Below are positions 39,481 to 46,267 of a stretch of DNA of 46,267 nt, piece after piece. The first letter of the stretch is position 1. Every line of letters begins with the position of its first letter. The stretch spans positions 1-46,267 of the forward strand of contig CAYWRA010000007.1 in the NCBI GenBank assembly GCA_964460305.1. The letters run 5' to 3'. The notes beneath the pieces are model-generated. The model was not told the origin of the DNA. It did not search any database and was given only the letters and a program-made list of their open reading frames with translations. The stretch comes from JAPLCX01 sp964460305. Its GTDB lineage: Bacteria > Auribacterota > Tritonobacteria > UBA1439. The translations under genes were made by a program, and so were the position numbers.

Positions 39481-41991
39481 CTACTTCCCTGCCTTCTTCT
39501 CTTCGGGCGTGCGCTTCCTCAGCGATATGGCGTTCACAAAACACTGGAGCGCGCAGAGGCTGCAGCCGACACACTTTCCCGGGTCGGTGATCGGGTGCTT
39601 ATCCTTATCAAGGGCGATCGCCATGTACGGACAGCGGGTGCAGTTGCCGCAGCTCACGCAGAGATCGGGGTTCGCTTCGGAGATCTTTTTCTCAGCCGGC
39701 AATGCCATGAAATCCCTGATCGGCTTCGGCTGCGCTCTCCCGACAAGCTCCGAGACCGACCGTATCCCCCGGTCCTCCATGAGGTGGCTCAATCCGGAGC
39801 GGAGATCGTTAATGATTCCGTATCCGTATTTCTCCACGATGGTGCAGAACTGGACCGTGCCGGTGCCAAGCGCCAGGAAATCGGCCGCGGCCTTGTAATC
39901 CATGGGGCCGGCGTTCCCCGAGATGCAGACGTCCATGCCGCCCGCGCTGGCAAGGCAGAGGTAGCTGATCGGCGTGACGCCATCGCCGCTCATGCCGACG
40001 ACAATTCCTTCCTCCCACCCCTTCTTCTCTCCCTGCTTGAAGGCGAGTGTGGGGAACGTGTTCGCCAGCGTGACGCCCGCTTTCTTATCGGGATACTTTT
40101 CGAAGACCTTCTTCACGGCGCGCAGGATTACCTTGATATCGGTAACGGCGCTGGTGAGCTTGAACAGCTTGGGGATCTCCGGTGAGCCGGCCTCCATCAC
40201 CCAGTCGATGATCTTCGCCGTGAGGGCCGCGTTCTGCGATACGATGTCACCCTCCGCCCCCTCTCCCCCCTGCGGGCAGGAGAGGCTGTACTCGATGAAG
40301 AGCGCGCCGGCCTTTTCCAGCTTTCTCGTGTTGCTCTGCCAGGAGTTTCTATCGGCTGCGTCGTTCCCCGTCACCGTTCCACCCGTGGATGCGCCGGTGA
40401 GCCTGTCGGGGTATATCTTGATTAACTTCTTGATCTCCGCGCAGACCCGGTCGAGCGTGTGCTCGGAAACGTTATCGCAATTGCCCCAGGTCTTCTCGGT
40501 GAAGCAGTTCATGTACTCGGCGGGGATGTGGATCGGGAGGTTGTCGAACGCCGTCTTCAAAATCGCCCCCGGCCATCCCGCATCGTATCCGGCCTTCACC
40601 TGTTCGAATCCGTCCGTCGCGGGCGATGCCGACAGCAGGAATGGGCAGCTTATTTTCCTGCCGAAGAAATCCGTCTCAAGCGATACCGGCTCGAACTCGT
40701 AGCCTGGAACGGTGACGACGCTCTTGGTGGGTTTTTCGACCCTCGGTTTTTTACCGCCCATGAGGGCACAGTCGACCCCCAAAGCTGCGTTCTTGCCCGC
40801 CGCCGTCGCCTCGACGACCGTGGACGGGCCGTTGACCGCGTCGCCGGCATAGAATATCGCGCGATGCTTGACCAGTTTCATCCCCGGCTTTGCGCCGATG
40901 GCGACGATCACGCCCTCGATATCCTCACGCTCCTGTTCGCTCCCGTGCACCTCCTTGAGATCCTTGAGGCTGAATTTCTTCCCCGGCGGAAGCATAACCC
41001 TGACAGTAGAGAGACCGGCGATCTTTTTCCCCTTAGACTTTATCTCCTTCACGCGCGTGCGGCCGCTCACTTCGATGCCGTGGCCGAGCAGCTCCCGCCG
41101 CTCCCTCGCGGTAAGCGGCATCTCGCCGATACTCTCGAGAGCGAACATCTCAACCCTCCTCGCCCCCAGCCGCTTCGCCGTCACCGCACAGTCAAGCGCG
41201 CTCGCCCCTCCGCCGATCACCGCCACGTTGCCTTTCAACCGATATCTTTCAGGCTTCTTAAGATAATCGAGGCCGAAGATCGTTTTATCCTCGTTCGGTA
41301 TTCCCATCCCGACGGGCGCCCAGAGTCCCGTCGCCACCACCACCGCATCGTATCCCTTGGAAAACAGTTTCTCCGGATCGTCGATCTTCTTACCGGCGCG
41401 CAGCTTTATATTCTCCATCGAGAATACGAACTTGAGATCCCCTTCCAATACCGCCTTCGGCAGGCGGCACCCCGGTATGCACGAGCACATTCCCCCGGCC
41501 TGGCGTTCGCTCTCAAAGATATCCACCGCGTACCCCTTCTGGGCTAGTACGATAGCCGCGCCAAGCCCCGCAGGGCCGGCGCCGATGACCGCCACCCTCT
41601 TCCCGTTGAGGGGGGCGCGCTCGAACTTCGGCATCACCCCCATCGCCTTCGCCCTGGCGATGACGGTCGCCTGGACCGCCGGGATATTCACGGGGCTGTC
41701 GAACCTCTCATGCACGCATGCCTTCATACAATGCCAGTCCGGGCAAACCATCCCGCAGATTCCGCCCAAGGGGTTCTGGCTCAGGATCAGCGCGGCTGCC
41801 CGCCTGATGTCGGACGGGTTCCCCACCCTGGCGGCCATGATGAAATCAAACGGTGAGCAATCGCAGGGGCATGCCTTTGTGCATGGCATCTCGGCGCAGT
41901 GCTCGCACTTCTCTATTTCACTTTCAAGCTGGGCCTCGGTGAGCAACACATTGTCCGGATCCGTCTTTAACGATAACTTCGACCTGGTCAT
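39481..41991 (-). CDS. Dihydropyrimidine dehydrogenase-like PreT-PreA fusion
   Basis: 836-residue flavoprotein with the domain order of eukaryotic dihydropyrimidine dehydrogenase. The N-terminus has an Fe-S domain (CEHCAEMPCTKACPCDC near 29-45, GGICGMVCPDWHCMKAC near 76-92), an FAD module (VIGAGPAGLGAA near 135) and an NADPH module (VIGGGASALDCA near 258), then a DHODH-type FMN domain (about 430-740) and a two-cluster ferredoxin (CVSCGNCTRCP and CVGCSLCALQC) near the end. In the FMN domain the expected active-site Cys is missing: after LSCPQG the sequence runs EGDIVSQNAAL. A first ferredoxin motif spaced CxxCxxCxxC is also unusual. AAAGGAGA precedes the ATG. Likely reduces or oxidises a pyrimidine or related ring with NAD(P)H. 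Confidence 0.85.
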   Translation of the reverse strand: MTRSKLSLKTDPDNVLLTEAQLESEIEKCEHCAEMPCTKACPCDCSPFDFIMAARVGNPSDIRRAAALILSQNPLGGICGMVCPDWHCMKACVHERFDSPVNIPAVQATVIARAKAMGVMPKFERAPLNGKRVAVIGAGPAGLGAAIVLAQKGYAVDIFESERQAGGMCSCIPGCRLPKAVLEGDLKFVFSMENIKLRAGKKIDDPEKLFSKGYDAVVVATGLWAPVGMGIPNEDKTIFGLDYLKKPERYRLKGNVAVIGGGASALDCAVTAKRLGARRVEMFALESIGEMPLTARERRELLGHGIEVSGRTRVKEIKSKGKKIAGLSTVRVMLPPGKKFSLKDLKEVHGSEQEREDIEGVIVAIGAKPGMKLVKHRAIFYAGDAVNGPSTVVEATAAGKNAALGVDCALMGGKKPRVEKPTKSVVTVPGYEFEPVSLETDFFGRKISCPFLLSASPATDGFEQVKAGYDAGWPGAILKTAFDNLPIHIPAEYMNCFTEKTWGNCDNVSEHTLDRVCAEIKKLIKIYPDRLTGASTGGTVTGNDAADRNSWQSNTRKLEKAGALFIEYSLSCPQGGEGAEGDIVSQNAALTAKIIDWVMEAGSPEIPKLFKLTSAVTDIKVILRAVKKVFEKYPDKKAGVTLANTFPTLAFKQGEKKGWEEGIVVGMSGDGVTPISYLCLASAGGMDVCISGNAGPMDYKAAADFLALGTGTVQFCTIVEKYGYGIINDLRSGLSHLMEDRGIRSVSELVGRAQPKPIRDFMALPAEKKISEANPDLCVSCGNCTRCPYMAIALDKDKHPITDPGKCVGCSLCALQCFVNAISLRKRTPEEKKAGK

Positions 41992-42038
41992 TCTTTCTCC
42001 TTTCTTAGTTGAGGTTTCTGAAAACTATAAACGAGGAA

Positions 42039-42902
42039 CTAATCATTACGGCGAGCCATAACGCGGGCAAGTCCCCTCATCAGCAGCGCGCCGACCATCT
42101 TGTCGCGGTAATCCGCCGTGGACCGAATGTCCGTGATCGCCGTGGATTCTCCCTCAGCGATGCGCCCGGCCTCCTCGGCGACCTTTTCCGAATATGCCTT
42201 CCCCTCCAGATACGCGGCGGCGCGCTGCGCCATAATCACCTTGGGGGCGACCGCGCCAAGGGCTATCGCGACCTTCGACATGATCCCGCCGCGCACCCTG
42301 GCCTTGAACGCGACTCCCACCTTCGAAATGGAGAGCAGTCGCCTCTGGCCGAGCCTCTCGTAGAAGCTGATCTCATCCGCGCCGGGCTTCGCAAACGATA
42401 TGACGGTGATGAGCTCGTCCGTCCGGAGAACGGATTTCCCCGGCCCCACGGCGAAGTCTCTAATGGGCGCATGACGCTCCCCCGAGCGCGAGCTCAAGGT
42501 CAACACCGCGTCGAGGACCATCAGCGCCGGGACGGAATCGGCGACCGGTGAAGCATTCGCTACGTTGCCGCCGATCGTGCCGAGGTTCTTGATCTGCGGG
42601 GATCCGACGATGAACGCCGCCTCAGAGAGAGCGGCGGCGCATTCCCTTATGATCGGGGAGCGTTCGATCTCTCTGTGCGTGGCGAGGGGGCCTATCTTGA
42701 TCAAACCGTTCTCTTCACGAATGTATCTCAGCCCGTTAAGGCGATTTAGATCGAGCAGGGCGCGGGGCTCCTTTTTTCCTTCGAGGACCTGGATAATGAC
42801 ATCCGTTCCCCCAGAGATCACCTTCACACCCTCCCCCTCGTGGGAGAGGATGTCGAGTGCCGCCGGCAAAGACTCCGGCGAATAAGTCCTAATGTCCCTC
42901 AT
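42039..42902 (-). CDS. Molybdenum hydroxylase FAD-binding subunit
   Basis: 287-residue FAD subunit (CoxM/XdhB/YgfM type). VISGGTDVIIQV near residue 28 and GSPQIKNLGTIGGNVANASPVADSVPAL near 99-126 are the standard FAD segments, followed by DELITVISFAKP and a CO_deh_flav_C domain. Its ATG overlaps the upstream 2Fe-2S gene stop by 4 nt. The PreTA-like gene follows after 47 bp. Compared with the paralogue at 29359 this one keeps the canonical motif. Confidence 0.95.
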   Translation of the reverse strand: MRDIRTYSPESLPAALDILSHEGEGVKVISGGTDVIIQVLEGKKEPRALLDLNRLNGLRYIREENGLIKIGPLATHREIERSPIIRECAAALSEAAFIVGSPQIKNLGTIGGNVANASPVADSVPALMVLDAVLTLSSRSGERHAPIRDFAVGPGKSVLRTDELITVISFAKPGADEISFYERLGQRRLLSISKVGVAFKARVRGGIMSKVAIALGAVAPKVIMAQRAAAYLEGKAYSEKVAEEAGRIAEGESTAITDIRSTADYRDKMVGALLMRGLARVMARRND

Positions 42903-43366
42903 GACGACAGCCTCTTGGCGGCAAGCTCTACCGCCTCAAAAATCTTCACGTAGCCCGTGCAGCGGCATAAATTCCCGGAAAGCCCCTCTTTGATCTCCTC
43001 GATCGTGGGGCGAGCGTTATCTTCCAGGAGGGCCCTCGCCGAAATAAGGAAGCCGGGGATACAGTAGCCGCACTGGACGGCGCCTGTCTCCACAAACGCG
43101 TCCTGAAGCGCCTTGCCGATCCGGTCGGCGGCCAACCCCTCCACCGTGAGCACGTTCGCCCCATCTAGCCTGGCCGCAATCACCAGGCACGACGTGACCG
43201 CCTTGCCGTCCATAATAACGGTGCACGCCCCGCACTCCCCCTTACCGCACCCCTCCTTCGTACCAGTAAGTCCGAGGTCCTCACGGAGGACGTCGAGGAG
43301 CGTCCGGGTCGGAGAGGTCTCCAACTCGACGCTTCTACCGTTGACGGCGAATCGCACTTTGATCAT
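42899..43366 (-). CDS. Molybdenum hydroxylase 2Fe-2S subunit
   Basis: 155-residue two-cluster [2Fe-2S] subunit: CGKGECGACTVIMDG (about 40-54) with a further Cys near 61, QCGYCIPGF (about 99-107) and CRCTGY (about 134-139). Overlaps the FAD subunit by 4 nt. Paralogous to the gene at 28889. Placed 290 bp after the large subunit, with a MITE-like element between them. Confidence 0.95.
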   Translation of the reverse strand: MIKVRFAVNGRSVELETSPTRTLLDVLREDLGLTGTKEGCGKGECGACTVIMDGKAVTSCLVIAARLDGANVLTVEGLAADRIGKALQDAFVETGAVQCGYCIPGFLISARALLEDNARPTIEEIKEGLSGNLCRCTGYVKIFEAVELAAKRLSS

Positions 43367-43386
43367 CTAACACTCTATCAATCCGG

Positions 43387-43537
43387 TTTTACAAAGAGTA
43401 AAAGAGAGAAGAGAGGGATACGAAACAAACGTCTCCCCCCTCCTTAACCCTCCCCCTCAGAGGGGGGGATGGGTGGGGGTGAGCACCATCCAATAACTCT
43501 TCTCTCGCTTCTTGTTCCCTTTTACTCTTTGTGAGAA
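43387..43537. mobile_element. MITE-like inverted-repeat element, copy 4
   Basis: Ends ttttacaaagagtaaaagag and cccttttactctttgtgaga. The core ctccttaaccctccccctca-gagggggggatgggtggggg and tgagcaccatcc matches copy 3. It splits the second molybdenum hydroxylase operon between the large subunit and the 2Fe-2S gene. Confidence 0.8.
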
Positions 43538-43559
43538 CAAATTAACTACAATCCGCGTT

Positions 43560-43650
43560 TGTCCGCGTGAATCCGCGGCAAACAACTCTTTCTCTGTTAA
43601 TTTCTCTGTGCTCTCTCCCGAAGGGACCCCCTCGGGGTGTGTCTCCGTGG
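43560..43650. repeat. Composite ctctgtg repeat with G+C palindrome, 16 bp beyond the molybdopterin-subunit stop
   Basis: gtccgcgtgaatccgcgg, tctctgttaatttctctgtg, the palindrome cccgaagggaccccctcggg (43617-43636), and tgtgtctccgtggggaaaa follow in that order. Confidence 0.65.
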
Positions 43651-43656
43651 GGAAAA

Positions 43657-45933
43657 TCAATCTTGCTTCTTCTTCGCCAGTCCGGCGATGATCTTCTCCG
43701 GCGTCACGGGAAGCTCCAGGAACCTCACGCCTATCGCGTCATATATCGCATTGAGGATGGCAGGGGCTGTCGGCGTGGTCACGACCTCCGCTACACTTCG
43801 CGCCCCGAACGGCCCGGTCTCCTCCGGCACCTCCACCGGGTGCGTCTCCATCTCCGGCGCCTCCCATGACGAAGGTATGATGTAGGTGGAGAAACCGGTA
43901 TTTTTGAAATGCCCTTTCTCGATCACGTTCTCCTCATAGAGCGCATAACCGATTCCCATAACGATGCCGCCCTCACTCTGTCCCTCCACGTTGATGGGAT
44001 TAATGACCGTGCCGCAGTCCGGGAACGCCGCCGCCTTCTTCACCTCCACCACGCCGGTGAGCGTATCCACGTCAACCACGACTATCTGCGTGTTGGAGCA
44101 GAAGACGAGGTGCGGCAACCCCATGGAGAACTCCCTGTCGGCGACAGGAATGTTGAACACCCCCTCAGCCCTGAGCGGTTCCTTCAGCGCCGCCCCGATC
44201 TCCCGATAAGAAACCGAGGACTTCCCGTCCGCACTGACGACCGTCCCATCCCTGATCTCAAGCGAATCGGGAGAAAGGCCCATCATTCTCGCCCCTTCAC
44301 GTTTCAGCATCCCGGCCATCTCACACGCCGCACGCAGCGTAGCCTCGCCGCTGGCATACATGACGCGGGAAGCTGTGGTCGTACCCGAATCGAGCGTCCT
44401 CCCGGTATCGCCACCGATAAAACTGATCTTCTCCATCGGAATGTCGAGAATCTCCGCCGCAATCTGCAAAATTCCCGTGTAGCTACCCTGCCCTATCTCG
44501 ATCGTCCCCTGGAAAAGGTTGATAGATCCGTCCCTGTTAAGCTCCATGGTGGTCGCCGCGTAGTCCGGCAAACCCTTCCCAAGCCCGCTCCCCTGGAAAC
44601 AACAGGCGACCCCGATCCCCCTCTTCTTCCACCGGTCCCCCGCGCTCCCGTCCTCGATCTCCCTCTTGATGCGCGCTCTCTCTTTCCAGATCGGATGCCG
44701 CATGGCCTTCTCAATGGTCTCGTCCACGGCGAACGCCATGACCATCGGCTGGCCTATTCCGAACGTGTCGCCACGCCGGATGACGTTCTTCGCCCTGAAT
44801 GCCAGGGGATCCATTCCAAGCCTCTCAGCAAGGACGTTCATCTGCGATTCCATGGCGACATGGGCCTGCGTAGCGCCGAATCCCCTGAACGCGCCGCTCA
44901 TCCCATTGTTGGTATACACCGCCCAACCGTCCACCTTGAGGTTCGGGATCATGTATGGGCCGCAGGAGTGCTCGATCACGAGACAAAGGACCGGGCCGCT
45001 AAGCGACGCGTAGGCCCCGCCGTCTTGGAGCGCCCACATCTCATGTGCGATGAGCTTCCCTTCCGACGTCGCTCCCGTCTTCATGCGTATCTCGAGGGGG
45101 TGGCGATGCGTGCAGGAGATGAAATGTTCTTCACGGCTCAGCCAGATCTTGCACGGCCTCTTCGTCTTCAGCGCGAGGAGGGCGAGGAGTATCTGGACGG
45201 TCACCTCATCCTTGCCCCCGAACGCTCCGCCGGTGAACGGCTCGATCATCCGGATCTTCTCGGAGGGATAGTTAAGCGCCCTCGCTATTTGCGTAACGTC
45301 CCTGAATGCGTACTGGCCGCAGGATTGGACGACTAGGGCGCCGTCTTTCTCGATCTGCGCGAACCCAGCTTCGCACTCGAGGAACGCATGATCCATCATC
45401 TGCGTTTTATAGGTGTTTTCGACGATGACGTCGGCGCCCGCGAATCCGGACGCAATATTGCCGCGGGTGAAGTGGAGCTCATGGACGACGTTACCGCCCT
45501 CGTGCAGTTTTATCGAATCCGCCTCAAGGGCTTGCCTCGGGTCGTCGAGCAGCGGCAGGATCTCGTAATCGACCTTGATGAGTTTAAGGGCCTCCTCGGC
45601 GACATCCTTCCTCTCCGCACCGACCAGCGCCACCGCGTCCCCCACATAGCGTACGCGATCGTCGCAGAGCACCGGCTGGTCCTGCCGTTCGATCCCGAAG
45701 CGGTTGGCGCCGTCCACGTCTTCGTGCGTCAAAACCGCCACCACACCGGGCAGTCTCTTTGCCGCGGATACATCGATGGATTTTATCTTCGCGTGCGGGT
45801 GCTTGGCCCTTAGCACCCTCCCCCAGATCATGTCTTTCGCGTAAAAGTCGGATGGATACTTCAAGCTCCCATCCACCTTCGCCCTCGCGTCAATCCTGGG
45901 GACTCGTTTGCCAATGTATTTGTATTTACCCAT
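43657..45933 (-). CDS. Xanthine dehydrogenase-family molybdopterin-binding subunit (XdhD-like)
   Basis: Catalytic subunit, 758 residues. N-terminal hammerhead domain (about 1-140: KYIGKRVPRIDARAKVDG, VLRAKHPHAKI), GGAFGGKDE (about 235-243), SGAFRGFGATQAH (about 347-359) with the XDH-type Arg, and C-terminal GPFGARSVAEVV (about 709-720) carrying the catalytic Glu. It heads a unit with the 2Fe-2S, FAD, PreTA-like and SsnA-like genes, all on the same strand. In E. coli the xdhD, ygfM, ygfK and ssnA genes form a similar set linked to purine breakdown, so a purine or other N-heterocycle is the best guess. Confidence 0.93.
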   Translation of the reverse strand: MGKYKYIGKRVPRIDARAKVDGSLKYPSDFYAKDMIWGRVLRAKHPHAKIKSIDVSAAKRLPGVVAVLTHEDVDGANRFGIERQDQPVLCDDRVRYVGDAVALVGAERKDVAEEALKLIKVDYEILPLLDDPRQALEADSIKLHEGGNVVHELHFTRGNIASGFAGADVIVENTYKTQMMDHAFLECEAGFAQIEKDGALVVQSCGQYAFRDVTQIARALNYPSEKIRMIEPFTGGAFGGKDEVTVQILLALLALKTKRPCKIWLSREEHFISCTHRHPLEIRMKTGATSEGKLIAHEMWALQDGGAYASLSGPVLCLVIEHSCGPYMIPNLKVDGWAVYTNNGMSGAFRGFGATQAHVAMESQMNVLAERLGMDPLAFRAKNVIRRGDTFGIGQPMVMAFAVDETIEKAMRHPIWKERARIKREIEDGSAGDRWKKRGIGVACCFQGSGLGKGLPDYAATTMELNRDGSINLFQGTIEIGQGSYTGILQIAAEILDIPMEKISFIGGDTGRTLDSGTTTASRVMYASGEATLRAACEMAGMLKREGARMMGLSPDSLEIRDGTVVSADGKSSVSYREIGAALKEPLRAEGVFNIPVADREFSMGLPHLVFCSNTQIVVVDVDTLTGVVEVKKAAAFPDCGTVINPINVEGQSEGGIVMGIGYALYEENVIEKGHFKNTGFSTYIIPSSWEAPEMETHPVEVPEETGPFGARSVAEVVTTPTAPAILNAIYDAIGVRFLELPVTPEKIIAGLAKKKQD

Positions 45934-45957
45934 GATAAATCTTCTTGCGCACTATCC

Positions 45958-46020
45958 GTAGGGGCGCGATTCATCACGTCCATCCTTTACCACCGCAGGC
46001 CGGATAAATCCGGCCCCTAC
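45958..46020. repeat. 'gtaggggc...gcccctac' inverted repeat
   Basis: gtaggggcgc at the left end and gccggataaatccggcccctac-type sequence at the right (ending 46020) are outer complements, with an internal gccggat-aa-atccggc hairpin. A widespread kind of bacterial intergenic repeat. Confidence 0.6.
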
Positions 46021-46047
46021 AAAATATGTTATCCCCCGCTTTCCCGA

Positions 46048-46124
46048 GTGATTCAGGGTCAAGTGATTCAGGGTCGATTCAGTCCCAAGTGATTCAGGGT
46101 CAGACCTCGACTATTGACTAAGAA
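46048..46124. repeat. Three 'gtgattcagggtc' repeats plus flank
   Basis: Exact copies at 46048-46060, 46063-46075 and 46089-46101; the third is followed by agacctcgactattgac. Sequence of this kind is often seen beside REP-associated (IS200-like) tyrosine transposases; no transposase is visible before the window ends. Confidence 0.55.
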
Positions 46125-46182
46125 TATTTTTGTAAATCCGCCCCGCGAATTTCTTGTCATCCAACATCTATCTTCAGCCATC

Positions 46183-46267
46183 TTACACGGCTGAACCATA
46201 CCAAGCTGCCTCCTTAGTGCTCTGGGTCATAAGTTCGGTGACGTATTTTACGCCGCCGTTGCCACTA
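46183..46267 (-). CDS. Unidentified partial frame at window end
   Basis: Minus-strand frame open from the window edge to TAA at 46183-46185: 28 codons reading SGNGGVKYVTELMTQSTKEA, then AWYGSAV. It would be the C-terminus of a gene lying mostly beyond the window. I do not recognise it. Codon choice is plausible but the piece is too short to be sure it is coding. Confidence 0.25.
   Translation of the reverse strand, partial: SGNGGVKYVTELMTQSTKEAAWYGSAV

Larger units (their letters stand above)
45934..46182. other. Intergenic region with dispersed repeats
   Basis: Contains the 'gtaggggc...gcccctac' inverted repeat (45958-46020) and a tandem 'gtgattcagggtc' block (46048-46124). No open frame. 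Confidence 0.6.

Noticed and set aside
43909..45336. 475-codon plus-strand frame opposite the XdhD-like gene
   Set aside because: Shadow of the molybdopterin subunit; rich in Arg/His/Pro as expected for antisense of G+C-rich coding DNA.

Overview
The window is a draft-assembly fragment (two runs of N) of a G+C-rich bacterial chromosome. Almost all of its roughly 33 genes lie on the minus strand and are read from high to low coordinates. The gene set is bacterial: AddAB-type recombination nuclease, MEP isoprenoid enzymes, ClpC with McsA/McsB, and RicT. The conserved order mcsA-mcsB-clpC-radA-ispD-ispF-cysS followed by tmk-holB-ricT-metG-tatD matches two separate Bacillus-type clusters joined end to end. 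The intergenic DNA is unlike typical Firmicutes: it is packed with degenerate palindromes, period-7 tracts and 'Cacagagg/ctctgtgG'-type repeats of the sort familiar from metagenome-derived candidate phyla. I infer an uncultivated lineage, perhaps near the Omnitrophota/PVC radiation, but the phylum cannot be fixed from this sequence.

Layout by region. 1-5.6 kb: an addB-like gene (cut by the window edge) and an addA-like helicase-nuclease. 6.0-7.7 kb: the only clear plus-strand gene, a GT39/ArnT-like membrane glycosyltransferase. 8.1-9.8 kb: maf and a membrane diguanylate cyclase. 10.1-17.96 kb: oppC-like permease, tatD, metG, ricT, holB, tmk and cysS. 18.1-25.9 kb: ispF (broken by an assembly gap), ispD, radA, clpC, mcsB and mcsA. 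26.0-31.0 kb: a MoaD/ThiS-like protein, a three-subunit molybdenum hydroxylase of the xanthine dehydrogenase family, and a flavin-reductase-like protein. 31.2-34.7 kb: two paralogous secreted metallo-beta-lactamase-fold proteins with lamin-tail domains. 35.0-37.8 kb: a stomatin/band-7 protein, a DUF486 membrane protein and a Ste24-like M48 protease. 38.0-45.9 kb: an SsnA-like amidohydrolase, a dihydropyrimidine-dehydrogenase-like PreT-PreA fusion and a second xanthine-dehydrogenase-type complex, together a likely nucleobase or N-heterocycle catabolic module. 46.2 kb: the end of an unidentified reading frame.

Functionally the window joins a housekeeping arm (DNA repair, tRNA charging, isoprenoid precursors, arginine-phosphorylation-linked proteolysis) to a redox/catabolic arm (two molybdo-flavoenzymes, a flavin/Fe-S pyrimidine-type reductase, an amidohydrolase).

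The most unusual signals are between genes. A (GGGATTT)n repeat has no stop codon in any of six frames and is translated as C-terminal tails on at least three proteins. A four-copy MITE-like inverted repeat and an eight-copy G+C palindrome occupy the gaps, six palindromes lying 14-61 bp past a stop codon in the same orientation. Two assembly breaks can be explained exactly: both sides of the large gap carry 55-nt identical sequences, the signature of a collapsed repeat in a de Bruijn assembly.
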